A stretch of 35,678 bases of DNA from the NCBI GenBank assembly GCA_019418625.1, contig DYBL01000042.1:1-35678 (forward strand), written 5' to 3'. The DNA comes from Clostridiales bacterium (GTDB lineage Bacteria > Bacillota > Clostridia > Oscillospirales > Oscillospiraceae). Below are positions 13,913 to 22,678 of this stretch, piece by piece. A program made the position numbers and the translations under genes. Each line of letters opens with the position of its first letter. The stretch's first letter is position 1. The notes under the pieces were generated by a model that worked only from the letters and a program-made list of their open reading frames with translations, did no database searches and had not been told where the DNA came from.

Positions 13913-14233
13913 GTGGAGGGGAAGTTTGACTTTTTGAATCTGCAGTTTTTTACCAAGGCGTCGGTGTATCCCGGCAGCATCGGCACCTTTCGCTACCGCT
14001 TTCAGCGCACCGGCTGGATGAACGACGGAACCATCCAGGTGTGGGTGTATGAGAATATCAGCTTTGAGCTGGCTCAGGACGTGGAGACGGAGACCTTCCC
14101 CTGGACGGAGGAGGGCGTGGAGGCCATCCGGGCATGGCTGACGGAAAAGCTTGAGGCCCGGGGCAGCGAGCCCTATCGGATCTGGAGCGGGAACCATGTG
14201 CGGGACGGGAAGAACAAGGAGGCGAAGGCATGA
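13913..14233 (+). CDS. Hypothetical protein coupled to the aldolase gene
   Basis: This 106-residue soluble protein of no family I recognise is predicted to be mostly beta strand at the start (FLNLQFFTKASVYPGSIGTFRYRFQ) with a charged helical C-terminus (EEGVEAIRAWLTEKLEAR). It begins at GTG 13913 after GAGGAGGG and its own promoter. Its stop overlaps the next start (ATGA at 14230-14233), so it is translationally coupled to the HpcH/HpaI aldolase. That arrangement hints at a shared task, but its role is unknown. Confidence 0.8.
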   Translation: MEGKFDFLNLQFFTKASVYPGSIGTFRYRFQRTGWMNDGTIQVWVYENISFELAQDVETETFPWTEEGVEAIRAWLTEKLEARGSEPYRIWSGNHVRDGKNKEAKA

Positions 14234-15009
14234 AAAATCTGCTGCGGGAAAAGCTTTTGCAGGGCGGACACGCCTTGGGTACCTTTTATGAGCTGGGCGG
14301 CATCGCCGCGGCCCAGTGCATCGGCATCGCCGGCATGGACTTTGCCATCGTGGACACGGAGCACGGTCCCGCCGACGTGGAAAGCGCCCTGACGGCCATC
14401 ACGGCTCTGTCCGCCCGGAACTGCACGCCCTTGGTGCGGGTGAAGGACGTGACCCGGCCGTCGGTCCTGAAAATGCTGGATGTGGGCGCCCGGGGCCTTG
14501 TGGTGCCCGACGTGCAGACGGTGGACGAGGTGCGGCGCCTGGTGGAGTATGCCAAGTACTACCCCCTGGGCCGCCGGGGCTTTGCGCCCACCCTCTCGGG
14601 GGGCTACGGCTTCGACCCGGAGTGCGCGGACACGCAGCAGTACTTTGACCACTGCAATCGTGAGACCATGCTCATTCCCCAATGTGAGACCCTGGGCGCG
14701 CTGGAGCATATCGAGGAGATCGCCGCCATGGAGGGCGTGGATGGTATTTTTGTGGGGCCCTACGATCTGTCGGTGGCCCTGGGCAAGCCCGCCCGGATGG
14801 ACGACCCGGACTTGCAGGCGGCCATCGACCGTGTTCTGGCGGCCTGCAAAAAGCACGGCAAGTGCACCATGATCTACGCCGGGGATGCCGCCGCGTCTGC
14901 CGCTTTCTTCCGGCGGGGCTTTGACTGCGTGGCCTGCGGCATGGACTCCATTTTCCTCATCCAGGCCCTGCGGACCCTCAAAGCCGATGTGGACAAGCAG
15001 ATGGGATAA
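14230..15009 (+). CDS. HpcH/HpaI family aldolase
   Basis: This 259-residue class II aldolase of the HpcH/HpaI (TIM-barrel) family covers the full family length. Recognisable elements are LGTFYELGG near the N-terminus, FAIVDTEHGPAD (about 38-49, with the Glu-His metal and base site), TPLVRVKDV, GARGLVVPDVQTVDEV (about 83-98), GRRGFAP, and the later MLIPQCET and VDGIFVGPYDLSVALG. The family splits or forms 4-hydroxy-2-oxo acids with a divalent metal and releases pyruvate. The true substrate is not predictable. Four-base overlap with the upstream hypothetical gene shows coupling. It is followed by a strong terminator. Confidence 0.92.
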   Translation: MKNLLREKLLQGGHALGTFYELGGIAAAQCIGIAGMDFAIVDTEHGPADVESALTAITALSARNCTPLVRVKDVTRPSVLKMLDVGARGLVVPDVQTVDEVRRLVEYAKYYPLGRRGFAPTLSGGYGFDPECADTQQYFDHCNRETMLIPQCETLGALEHIEEIAAMEGVDGIFVGPYDLSVALGKPARMDDPDLQAAIDRVLAACKKHGKCTMIYAGDAAASAAFFRRGFDCVACGMDSIFLIQALRTLKADVDKQMG

Positions 15010-15028
15010 GCCCGCTGCTTAAACGATC

Positions 15029-15063
15029 AAAAAAAGCCTGTCCCCATGGGGACAGGCTTTTTT
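15029..15063. terminator. Bidirectional terminator, aldolase and fhs
   Basis: AAAAAAGCCTGTCCCC and GGGGACAGGCTTTTTT form a perfect hairpin with flanking A- and T-runs between convergent genes. Confidence 0.9.
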
Positions 15064-15079
15064 GTATCCAGGAGAAAAA

Positions 15080-16753
15080 TCAGAACAGGCCGCTGATCTT
15101 GCCGTTTTCGTCCACGTCGATCTTCTCGGCGGCGGGCACCTTGGGAAGGCCCGGCATGGTCATGATGTCGCCGGTGAGGGCCACCAGGAACCCGGCGCCG
15201 GCGGATACTTTCAGATTCCGCACGGTGATGGTGAAGCCGTCGGGGGCACCCAGCAGCGAGGCGTCGTCAGAGAAGGAGTACTGGGTCTTGGCCATGCACA
15301 CGGGCAGATGGTCGAAGCCCAGGGCCGTCAGTTCGGCGGCCTGCTTGCGGGCGGCGGGGGTCAGCACCACGCCGTCGGCCCGGTAGATGCGGCGGGCGAT
15401 GGCGGTGAGCTTATCTTCGATGGTGCCGTCCAGCTCGTAGGCGTAGTGGAAGTCGCCGGGGGTCTCACAAAGGCGCATGACCTCCCGGGCCAGGGCCATG
15501 CCGCCCTCGCCGCCCTTGGCCCAAACCTCACTGAGGGCCACGTTCACGCCGAGAGCCCGGCAGCGGTCCTCCACCAGCTTCAGCTCCGCCTCGGTGTCGG
15601 TGGGGAAGGCGTTGATGGCCACCACGCAGGGAAGACCATAGACCTTCGTGATGTTCTCCACATGCCGCAGCAGGTTGGGAAGGCCCCGTTCGAGCGCCTC
15701 CAGGTTCTCCGTGTTCAGCTCCGCCTTGGGCACGCCGCCGTGGTTTTTCAGTGCCCGCACGGTGGCTACCACCACTACGGCGGAGGGAGTGAGGCCTGCA
15801 AAGCGGCACTTGATGTCCAGGAATTTCTCCGCGCCCAGGTCGGCGCCGAAGCCGGCCTCGGTGATGGCGTAGTCGGCAAGGCGCATGGCCATGCGGGTGG
15901 CCATGACGGAGTTGCAGCCGTGGGCGATGTTGGCGAAGGGGCCGCCGTGGATGAAAGCGGGAGTGCCCTCCAGGGTCTGCACCAGGTTGGGCTTGAGGGC
16001 GTCCTTGAGCAGCGCAGCCATGGCGCCCTCGGCCTTGAGGTCGTGGGCGGTGATGGGACGGCCATCGTAGGCATAGCCCACGATGATCCGGGCCAGGCGG
16101 GCTTTCAGATCCATCAGGTCGCTGGAAAGGCACAGCACGGCCATGATCTCACTGGCCACGGTGATGTCGAAGCCGTCCTCCCGGGGGCAGCCGTTCACCC
16201 GGCCGCCCAGGCCGTCCACGATATTCCGCAGCTGCCGGTCGTTCATATCCACGCAGCGGCGCCAGGTGATGCGCTTGGGGTCGATCCCCAGAGCGTTGCC
16301 CTGCTGGATGTGGTTGTCCAGCATGGCGGCCAGCAGGTTGTTGGCGGCACCGATGGCGTGGAAATCTCCGGTGAAGTGGAGGTTGATGTCCTCCATGGGG
16401 ATCACCTGGGCCCAGCCGCCGCCGGCGGCACCGCCCTTGACGCCGAACACGGGGCCCATGGAGGGCTCCCGCAGCGCCACCATGGCGTTCTGACCCAGGC
16501 GGCGCAGGCCGTCCGCAAGGCCCACGGTGGTGGTGGTCTTGCCCTCACCGGCGGGGGTGGGGTTGATGGCGGTCACCAGCACCAGCTTGCCCTCCGGCCG
16601 CTCCACCTCCCGCAAAAGGCGGTAGTCTACCTTGGCCTTGTAGTTTCCGTAGAGTTCCAGATACTGCTCGTCCACCCCGGCGGTGCGGGCGATGGCGGTG
16701 ATGGGCTGGGGCGTGCAGGACTGGGCAATTTCGATATCAGACAGGATCTTCAT
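15080..16753 (-). CDS. fhs: Formate-tetrahydrofolate ligase
   Basis: This 557-residue protein is full length for the family. It has the ATP-binding P-loop TPAGEGKTT (66-74), REPSMGPVFGVKGGAAGGG (94-112) and the FTGDFHAIGAANNLLAAMLDN region. FANIAHGCNSV and ETEAGFGADLGAEKF-type motifs follow (the second reads TEAGFGADLGAEKF here). The enzyme makes 10-formyl-THF from formate, ATP and THF, an entry step of the methyl branch of acetogenesis and of purine synthesis. The ATG at 16753 is preceded by AGGAGGAGG, and a promoter lies about 60 nt upstream. It is a single-gene unit. Other folate genes (glyA, 5-formyl-THF cyclo-ligase) lie 5-7 kb away on the same strand. Confidence 0.97.
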   Translation of the reverse strand: MKILSDIEIAQSCTPQPITAIARTAGVDEQYLELYGNYKAKVDYRLLREVERPEGKLVLVTAINPTPAGEGKTTTTVGLADGLRRLGQNAMVALREPSMGPVFGVKGGAAGGGWAQVIPMEDINLHFTGDFHAIGAANNLLAAMLDNHIQQGNALGIDPKRITWRRCVDMNDRQLRNIVDGLGGRVNGCPREDGFDITVASEIMAVLCLSSDLMDLKARLARIIVGYAYDGRPITAHDLKAEGAMAALLKDALKPNLVQTLEGTPAFIHGGPFANIAHGCNSVMATRMAMRLADYAITEAGFGADLGAEKFLDIKCRFAGLTPSAVVVVATVRALKNHGGVPKAELNTENLEALERGLPNLLRHVENITKVYGLPCVVAINAFPTDTEAELKLVEDRCRALGVNVALSEVWAKGGEGGMALAREVMRLCETPGDFHYAYELDGTIEDKLTAIARRIYRADGVVLTPAARKQAAELTALGFDHLPVCMAKTQYSFSDDASLLGAPDGFTITVRNLKVSAGAGFLVALTGDIMTMPGLPKVPAAEKIDVDENGKISGLF

Positions 16754-16809
16754 GACGGCCTCCTCCTAGATGTGTTCCATATGGAAAGGTATTACTTCAC
16801 AACGATAAA

Positions 16810-16838
16810 ACTATACCACGCCCGTCTGGAAATGGGAA
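16810..16838 (-). promoter_or_regulatory. Promoter of fhs
   Basis: On the minus strand TTCCCA (16833-16838) and an extended -10 TGGTATAGT (-10 at 16810-16815) are 17 nt apart. Confidence 0.6.
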
Positions 16839-16920
16839 GTGGGCCGGGAAAAACCAGCCCTTATTTTTTTACCATAGCATCATAAGTAAAATTAATAACA
16901 AATAGGCATTCATAAATGCA

Positions 16921-16944
16921 GCCGGGCACCTGCTGGCGCCCGGC
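16921..16944 (-). terminator. Hairpin after the ABM-domain gene
   Basis: GCCGGGCGCC and GGTGCCCGGC (minus strand) form a 10-bp stem with a four-base loop directly after the stop, followed by an AT-rich tract without a pure T-run. It probably serves as a terminator. Confidence 0.5.
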
Positions 16945-16950
16945 CGGGGA

Positions 16951-17235
16951 TCAGTGGTCGAATTTGTCGATGGTGACGGACTCGCACAGCTCCGCCTTCA
17001 GCGCCTGCAGCCGGGCAAAGCGCTCCGTCTGGCAGTGGAGCTGCTGGAGCTCCGGGCTGTCCCAGCTCTCCACCAGCAGCAGTACGTCCGGGTCCTGGGC
17101 GTCAAAGAAGTAGTCATATTTCCGGTTGCCCGCCTCGTGGATGGAGTTTTCCCGGATACCCAGCTCCGTCAGGGCCTTGAAGAATTCCTCCCGTTTTCCG
17201 GGCTTGGTGCGGTAGGTCACGTTCCAGGTCAGCAT
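16951..17235 (-). CDS. Antibiotic biosynthesis monooxygenase (ABM) domain protein
   Basis: This 94-residue single-domain protein is of the dimeric alpha-beta barrel (ABM, PF03992) type: MLTWNVTYRTKPGKREEFFKAL, then YDYFFDAQDPDVLLLVESWDS, then a helix with LHCQTERFARL, and SVTIDKF at the end. Relatives such as YgiN act as quinol monooxygenases, but this fold is reused widely and the function is unproven. Its start overlaps the end of the pseudouridine synthase gene by 7 bp, and GGGAGG lies within that gene's last codons. The two are therefore translationally coupled, without an obvious functional link. Confidence 0.85.
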   Translation of the reverse strand: MLTWNVTYRTKPGKREEFFKALTELGIRENSIHEAGNRKYDYFFDAQDPDVLLLVESWDSPELQQLHCQTERFARLQALKAELCESVTIDKFDH

Positions 17236-18149
17236 GGTGAAGATTCCTCCCTATGTTCGTTATATTCGCCCACCAGCCGGGCCATATCCTCCGGCAGCGG
17301 GGCGGTCAGTGACAAAAGCTCACCTGTTACCGGATGCACCAGGCGCAGGGCACAGGCGTGGAGGGCCGGGCGGGGAATGAGGACGGTGTCCTCCGTGCCG
17401 TAGAGCCAGTCTCCGGCCAGGGGATGGCCGATGGAGGCCATGTGCAGCCGCAGCTGGTGGGTGCGCCCGGTCTGGGGCACCAGCTTCAAAAGGCTCAGTC
17501 CGTTATGGCTGGAGAGCACCTGGTAGTGCGACACGGCGGCAGCGCCGTCAGGCCGGATCATGCGGCGGATGGCGGAGTCCGGGTCCCGGCCGATGGGGGC
17601 GTCGATGGTGCCCGCGGGGGGCTGGGGACAGCCGATGCAGATGCCCCGGTACTCCCGGTAGAACCGCTCCGTGTGGAGCTGGCGGCGCAGCAGGTCATGG
17701 ACATAGCCGCTCTTGGCCACTACCATGAGGCCGGTGGTGCCCTTGTCCAGCCGGTTGACGGAGTGGAAAATGAAGTCCCGGCCCCGGGTGTAGGCCAGAG
17801 CCCCGGCCACGGTGGGGGTATCCGGCAGGAAGTTGGAGGCGTGGGCCGTCATGCCGGCGGGCTTGTTCACTACCAGCAGGTGCCCGTCCTCCCAGACCAC
17901 GGGAAGAGGCCAGTCGCCCGGCGTGGGCAGTACATTGGGGGGCCGGTGGTCGCCGGTCTCCACGGTCAATATGTCCCCGGTGTGGACGATGTCCACCGTG
18001 CGGGCGTGGCAGCCATTGAGCAAGATGCCGTTCTCGGTCCGGGTCAGCCGGGCCACGGCGTGGGTGGAAAAGTGCAGTCCGGCCTTTAAAATGTGACGGA
18101 CAGTGGTGCCGTCCTCCTGGGGCAGGATGGTGCGGGTGATGATTTCCAA
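17229..18149 (-). CDS. RluA-family pseudouridine synthase
   Basis: This protein of about 306 residues has the catalytic motif NRLDKGTTGLMVVAKS, containing the active-site Asp (usual form HRLDxxTSG). VVNKPAGMTAH lies before it, and the C-terminal PQTGRTHQLRLHMASIGHPLAGDWLYG is also diagnostic. An N-terminal S4-like segment (TVRHILKAGLHFSTHAVARL) is partly recognisable. The family converts uridine to pseudouridine in rRNA or tRNA; the target site cannot be told here. I chose TTG at 18149 because AAAGGGGGCG lies upstream and homologues begin near this point. The frame stays open to ATG 18236, and ATG 18200 is a further alternative. Confidence 0.92.
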   Translation of the reverse strand: MEIITRTILPQEDGTTVRHILKAGLHFSTHAVARLTRTENGILLNGCHARTVDIVHTGDILTVETGDHRPPNVLPTPGDWPLPVVWEDGHLLVVNKPAGMTAHASNFLPDTPTVAGALAYTRGRDFIFHSVNRLDKGTTGLMVVAKSGYVHDLLRRQLHTERFYREYRGICIGCPQPPAGTIDAPIGRDPDSAIRRMIRPDGAAAVSHYQVLSSHNGLSLLKLVPQTGRTHQLRLHMASIGHPLAGDWLYGTEDTVLIPRPALHACALRLVHPVTGELLSLTAPLPEDMARLVGEYNEHREESSPC

Positions 18150-18265
18150 GGGAGCGCCCCCTTTCTTTTTCCACAATAACACATCATCAGAACTTTGCAT
18201 AGCAAAATCGTCTGGAATGTGATAAAATGACACCATCTATGCAATCCAATCAGAGGAGGCACTCC

Positions 18266-20047
18266 ATGCTGTTATCCGCGGAGCATCTTTCCATCAATTT
18301 CGGCAGCCGGCAGCTGCTGGACGATGTAAATTTTTATTTGAATGAAGGAGATAAAACCGGTGTCATCGGCATCAACGGCACCGGCAAGTCCACGTTTTTG
18401 AAGGTCCTGGCAGGCATTGCGGAGCCGGACGGAGGAGGCGTGACGAAAAATCCCAATGTCCAGGTGAGCTTTCTGGCCCAGAATCCGGCCATGGAGGACG
18501 AGGCCACCGTGCTGGAGCAGGTGTTTCTCCATCACGGCGACCAGTTCCGGGAGCTGAACGAATATGAGGCCAAGCGGATGCTGAATCTGCTGGGCATCCC
18601 GGATTTTGACCAGAAGGTGGGCACCCTCTCCGGCGGACAGCGTAAGCGGGTGGCTTTGGCGGCGGCGCTGCTGAATCCGGCGGACGTGCTGGTGCTGGAC
18701 GAGCCCACCAACCACCTGGACAGCGAGATGGTGGCCTGGCTGGAGGACTGGCTGCGCCGGTTCCGGGGCGGTCTCGTCATGGTGACGCACGACCGCTATT
18801 TCCTCCAGCGGGTGGTCAACCACATCACGGAGCTGGACCGGGGCAAGCTCTACCACTACGAGGCCAACTACGAAAAGTACCTGGAGCTCAAGGCACAGCG
18901 CATGGAGATGGCGGAGGCCAGCGAGCGCAAGCGCCAGTCCATTTTGCGGGTGGAACGGGAGTGGATCATGCGGGGCTGCAAGGCCCGCACCACCAAGTCC
19001 AAGGAGCGGATCGACCGCTACGAGGCCCTGCTGAACCAGGAGGCTCCCCAGACGGACGACACCGTGCAGCTGGCGGCGGCCTCCAGCCGTCTGGGCCGCA
19101 AGATCATCGAGCTCCATGACGTGACCAAGGGCTACGAAGGAAAGACCTTGATCGACCACTTTTCCTATAATCTGCTGCGGAGTGACCGCATCGGCATCGT
19201 GGGACACAACGGCGCGGGCAAGTCCACGCTGCTGCGGCTGATCGCCGGGGAACTGGCCCCGGACAGCGGCACGGTGGAGATCGGCGCCACGGTGAAGATC
19301 GGCCACTTTTCCCAGGAGGGGCGGGAGCTGGATCTTGATCAGCGGGTGTACGATTTCATCCACGACATCGCCGATGAGGTAAAGACCGACGAGGGGACGT
19401 TCTCCGCCAATCAGATGATGGAGCGGTTTTTATTCCCGGGGGATTTGCAGTCGGTGCCCATCGGGCGCCTTTCCGGCGGCGAGCGCCGGCGGCTGTACCT
19501 GCTCTCCGTGCTGATGGCGGCGCCCAATGTGCTGCTTTTGGACGAGCCTACCAACGATCTGGATGTGACCACGCTGTCCATTCTGGAGGACTATCTCCAG
19601 GGCTTCCCCGGCCCGGTGGTGACGGTGTCCCACGATCGCTTTTTGCTGGACAAGCTGGCGGAATCCATCTTTGAAGTGCGGGACGGACAGGTGCTGCGCT
19701 ATACGGGCAACTGGTCGGACTGGCAGCAAAAGCGCCGGGAGGAGCAGGCAGAGGCGGTGCCTCAGGCCGTTCGTCCCCGTCCCGCCCAGGAGCGCCGGCG
19801 GGAGCGGAAGCTGAAATTCTCCTTCAAGGAGCAGCGGGAATATGAGACCATCGATGAAGACCTTGCCCGGCTGGAGGAGGCCATCCGCCAATGTGAGGCG
19901 GAGCAGGCGGATTGCGGCAGTGATTATGTGAAGCTGCAGGAGATCCAGGAGCGCCAGCAGGCACTGGAAGCGCAGCTGGAGGAAAAGACGGAGCGGTGGG
20001 TCTATCTGAATGAGCTGAAGGAAAAAATCGACGCGCAAGGGGAATAA
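18266..20047 (+). CDS. ABC-F family ATPase
   Basis: This 593-residue protein has two ATP-binding domains and no membrane segment. Domain 1 has Walker A GINGTGKST (35-43), signature LSGGQRKRVALAAALL and Walker B VLVLDEPTNHLD. Domain 2 has GHNGAGKSTLLRL, LSGGERRRLYL and VLLLDEPTNDLD. The linker between them carries the charged ABC-F arm (about 200-270). The C-terminal 90 residues are a Uup-like coiled coil (YETIDEDLARLEEAIRQCEAEQ region). ABC-F proteins act on ribosomes, in translation or antibiotic protection. Without the arm alignment I cannot say which. The ATG at 18266 follows GAGGAGG; the frame extends upstream without a site. It is divergent from the pseudouridine synthase gene. Confidence 0.94.
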   Translation: MLLSAEHLSINFGSRQLLDDVNFYLNEGDKTGVIGINGTGKSTFLKVLAGIAEPDGGGVTKNPNVQVSFLAQNPAMEDEATVLEQVFLHHGDQFRELNEYEAKRMLNLLGIPDFDQKVGTLSGGQRKRVALAAALLNPADVLVLDEPTNHLDSEMVAWLEDWLRRFRGGLVMVTHDRYFLQRVVNHITELDRGKLYHYEANYEKYLELKAQRMEMAEASERKRQSILRVEREWIMRGCKARTTKSKERIDRYEALLNQEAPQTDDTVQLAAASSRLGRKIIELHDVTKGYEGKTLIDHFSYNLLRSDRIGIVGHNGAGKSTLLRLIAGELAPDSGTVEIGATVKIGHFSQEGRELDLDQRVYDFIHDIADEVKTDEGTFSANQMMERFLFPGDLQSVPIGRLSGGERRRLYLLSVLMAAPNVLLLDEPTNDLDVTTLSILEDYLQGFPGPVVTVSHDRFLLDKLAESIFEVRDGQVLRYTGNWSDWQQKRREEQAEAVPQAVRPRPAQERRRERKLKFSFKEQREYETIDEDLARLEEAIRQCEAEQADCGSDYVKLQEIQERQQALEAQLEEKTERWVYLNELKEKIDAQGE

Positions 20048-20060
20048 GAGGAGAGCATTG

Positions 20061-20089
20061 GTGACACAAAGAGAAAAATCTGCTATAAT
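20061..20089 (+). promoter_or_regulatory. Promoter of the diguanylate cyclase gene
   Basis: GTGACA (20061-20066) and an extended -10 TGCTATAAT (-10 at 20084-20089) are 17 nt apart, a near-consensus promoter. It separates this gene from the ABC-F gene 76 bp upstream. Confidence 0.8.
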
Positions 20090-20122
20090 GGCAGATATTG
20101 GATGGAAAGAGGGGAATAGCCG

Positions 20123-21253
20123 TTGGATGTAAAATTTGGGAATAAAAGCCAGGAGGCGGCTATTCGGGAAGAATATCGCCGGATCGACGAGAAATGGCTG
20201 AAGATGCAGTGTCAGCTGATGCTGTTTTTGATGGTTTTTACCGTCGCGGCGGAAGTGTTCATGTATTTTGCGCTGCGGGCGCTGCAGGTGGACTTTGCCA
20301 GCGCGGGCGTGTATTTTACAAAGTATGTGCTGGTGCCCCTGGTGATCGATGCAGGCCTGTGGCTGAGCGCCAGGCAGGCGCTGCACAGCGGCATGACCAA
20401 TCGCAAAAAGGCCTATACGGTTTCGCTTTTGATGGCGGCCATGGCTTTCGTGGTGTATACCGTGCACTCGGTATTTCCCGCTGTGTTTGCGGTATTCATC
20501 ATTCCCATGCTGGCGACGGTGATCTATGGAGACCAGAAGCTGACCCGGGCGGTGGCTGCGGCCTGCTTGTTGGAAAAGATCGTTTCGGACCTGTTTATCT
20601 TCTGGGACCCGGCCAGACCCAGTGTTCTGCAGAGCACGGATTCCACTGTGAATTTCGGCCTTTCCCTGGTGCTGCTGCTGATTTTTTACGGGATCTGCAC
20701 GGTGATGATCCTGGCGGAAAAGGAGAAAAACGACGCGGCGATCCATCTGGAGCGGGAGCGTCAGCGCTACCAGGAGGAGTCCATGACCGACCAGCTGACG
20801 CGGGTATGGAACCGTCAGGCGCTCCGTCAGATGTTCCAGCGCATGGAGGAGGAGCGGGAGGAGATGCGCTTTTTCCTGGCCATGCTGGATATGGACGATT
20901 TCAAGAACCTCAATGATACTTACGGCCACAGCCAGGGCGACCGCTACCTCAAAAGCCTGGGCCAGGTGCTGCTGGACCTCTCCGGCGAGCAGATGGTGCC
21001 CTTCCGCTTCGGCGGCGATGAGTTCTGTGTCATTTTCTGCGGCTGCGACCAGGAGCGTGTGCGCGCAGCCTGCCGGGCCATTCAGGAGTGCTTTGTCCGT
21101 ACGGAGGTCAACCAGTCCCACAAGGCGGTGTCCGTCAGCATCGGTGTGGCGGAGTTCCGCAAAAAGGAGCCGCCGGCCCAGCTGCTGGACCGGGCGGACG
21201 CGGCGCTGTACCGGGCAAAACAGAATAAAGGCAGCATTTGCTTTGAGATGTGA
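20123..21253 (+). CDS. Membrane-bound GGDEF diguanylate cyclase
   Basis: This 376-residue protein has an N-terminal membrane domain with about six segments between residues 30 and 198, no recognised sensor family, and a short coiled linker (200-220). A GGDEF domain follows (221-376): DQLTRVWNR (223-231), DMDDFKNLND (256-265), the catalytic GGDEF (297-301), SVSIGVAEF and ADAALYRAKQNKG. The active site is intact, so c-di-GMP synthesis is likely. The usual RxxD inhibitory site before GGDEF is absent (GEQM in that place), so product inhibition by that route is unlikely. The start is TTG at 20123 after AGAGGGG. It is monocistronic, with its own promoter and terminator. Confidence 0.92.
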   Translation: MDVKFGNKSQEAAIREEYRRIDEKWLKMQCQLMLFLMVFTVAAEVFMYFALRALQVDFASAGVYFTKYVLVPLVIDAGLWLSARQALHSGMTNRKKAYTVSLLMAAMAFVVYTVHSVFPAVFAVFIIPMLATVIYGDQKLTRAVAAACLLEKIVSDLFIFWDPARPSVLQSTDSTVNFGLSLVLLLIFYGICTVMILAEKEKNDAAIHLERERQRYQEESMTDQLTRVWNRQALRQMFQRMEEEREEMRFFLAMLDMDDFKNLNDTYGHSQGDRYLKSLGQVLLDLSGEQMVPFRFGGDEFCVIFCGCDQERVRAACRAIQECFVRTEVNQSHKAVSVSIGVAEFRKKEPPAQLLDRADAALYRAKQNKGSICFEM

Positions 21254-21287
21254 AAAACGCCTCCGGCCAACGGCCGGAGGCGTTTTT
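21253..21287. terminator. Bidirectional terminator, GGDEF gene and glyA
   Basis: AAAAACGCCTCCGGCC and GGCCGGAGGCGTTTTT with an AAC loop lie between convergent genes. Confidence 0.9.
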
Positions 21288-21323
21288 GCAGTATTTACGG
21301 GTCTTCCCGGATCGTGTGGGAGT

Positions 21324-22571
21324 TCAGTCGTAGATGGGGAACTGGGCGCACAGGGCGTTGACCTCTTCCTTGACCTGTGCCGCGCAGCCATCGAAGTCCT
21401 CGGCCACTTGGCGCATCCACTGGGCGATGCGCACCATCTCCGGCTCCTTGAAGCCCCGGGAGGTAACGGCGGGGGTGCCCACCCGGATGCCGCTGGTGAC
21501 GAAGGGCTTTTCGGGGTCGTTGGGGATGGCGTTTTTGTTGACGGTGATCTGGACCTCGTCCAGACGGTGCTCGAACTCCTTGCCGGTGATGTGGAAATTG
21601 CGGGTATCCACCAGGCACAGGTGGTTGTCCGTACCGCCGGAGACCAGGCGGAAGCCCTGCTTCTGGAGCTCATCGGCCAATACGGCGGCATTTTTCACGA
21701 TCTGCTCCCCGTAGGCCTTGAATTCCGGCTTGAGGGCCTCGCCGAAGCACACGGCCTTGGCAGCGATGATGTGCTCCAGAGGGCCGCCCTGGGTGCCGGG
21801 GAACACGGCGGAGTTGATCTTCTTGTAGATCTCCTCGTCGTTGCACAGGATCAGTCCGCCCCGGGGACCCCGGAGGGTCTTATGGGTGGTGGAGGTGACC
21901 ACATGGGCATGGGGGATGGGGGAGGGATGGACGCCGGCGGCCACGAGGCCTGCGATGTGGGCCATGTCCACCATCAGATAGGCGCCTACCTCGTCTGCCA
22001 CCTGGCGGAAGCGGGCGAAGTCGATGAAGCGGGGATAGGCGCTGGCGCCTGCGATGATGATCTTGGGACGGCAGGCCTTGGCGGTTTCCAGCAGCTTGTC
22101 GTAATCGATGGTTTCCGTTTCGTCGTCCAGGCCGTAGGGCACCACGTTGAAGTATTTGCCGGAGATGTTCACGGGGCTGCCGTGGCTCAGGTGGCCGCCA
22201 TGGGCCAGATTCATGCCCAGAATGGTGTCACCGGGCTGGGCCAGGGCGAAGAACACGGCCAGGTTGGCGTTGGCGCCGGAGTGGGGCTGGACGTTGGCGA
22301 AGTTGCAGCCGAAGAGCTGGCAGGCCCGCTTGCGGGCAATATCCTCGGTGATGTCCACGGCGTAGCAGCCGCCGTAATAGCGCTTGCCGGGATAGCCCTC
22401 GGCGTACTTGTTGGTAAGGCACGTGCCCATGGCCAGCATGACGGCGGGACTGACGATGTTCTCAGAGGCGATCAGCTCGATGTTGCGGCGCTGCCGGGCA
22501 AATTCCTCCCGGATGGAGGCGCCGACCTCAGGGTCGAACTGGGAGATGAAGTCCATGGTTTGCTGAATCAT
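21324..22571 (-). CDS. glyA: Serine hydroxymethyltransferase
   Basis: This 415-residue protein is full length. Signature elements are IELIASENIVSPAV, NKYAEGYPGKRYYGG, NVQPHSGANAN, MVDMAHIAGLVAAG and the PLP-lysine motif VVTSTTHKTLRGPRGG with Lys231. RVGTPAVTSRGF lies near the C-terminus. It interconverts serine plus THF and glycine plus 5,10-methylene-THF with PLP. The ATG at 22571 has AAGGAGGAG upstream and its own promoter in the 107-bp gap after the formyl-THF cyclo-ligase gene. Nothing in the sequence is odd. Confidence 0.97.
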   Translation of the reverse strand: MIQQTMDFISQFDPEVGASIREEFARQRRNIELIASENIVSPAVMLAMGTCLTNKYAEGYPGKRYYGGCYAVDITEDIARKRACQLFGCNFANVQPHSGANANLAVFFALAQPGDTILGMNLAHGGHLSHGSPVNISGKYFNVVPYGLDDETETIDYDKLLETAKACRPKIIIAGASAYPRFIDFARFRQVADEVGAYLMVDMAHIAGLVAAGVHPSPIPHAHVVTSTTHKTLRGPRGGLILCNDEEIYKKINSAVFPGTQGGPLEHIIAAKAVCFGEALKPEFKAYGEQIVKNAAVLADELQKQGFRLVSGGTDNHLCLVDTRNFHITGKEFEHRLDEVQITVNKNAIPNDPEKPFVTSGIRVGTPAVTSRGFKEPEMVRIAQWMRQVAEDFDGCAAQVKEEVNALCAQFPIYD

Positions 22572-22626
22572 TGGAAGCTCCTCCTTACATAGTTTGAGAT
22601 TCGCCGGAAACGATCTTCATAGGAAC

Positions 22627-22655
22627 ATTGTAAGAGATTTTTCCCCGCTTGGCAA
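22627..22655 (-). promoter_or_regulatory. Promoter of glyA
   Basis: On the minus strand TTGCCA (22650-22655) and TACAAT (22627-22632) are 17 nt apart, about 55 nt before the start codon. Confidence 0.7.
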
Positions 22656-22678
22656 GCAGGAACTCCTTATGGCAGCCA

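Noticed and set aside
19430..21691. A 753-codon minus-strand frame across the ABC-F and GGDEF genes
   Set aside because: It crosses two terminators and three recognised genes and has no domain; it is a shadow frame.
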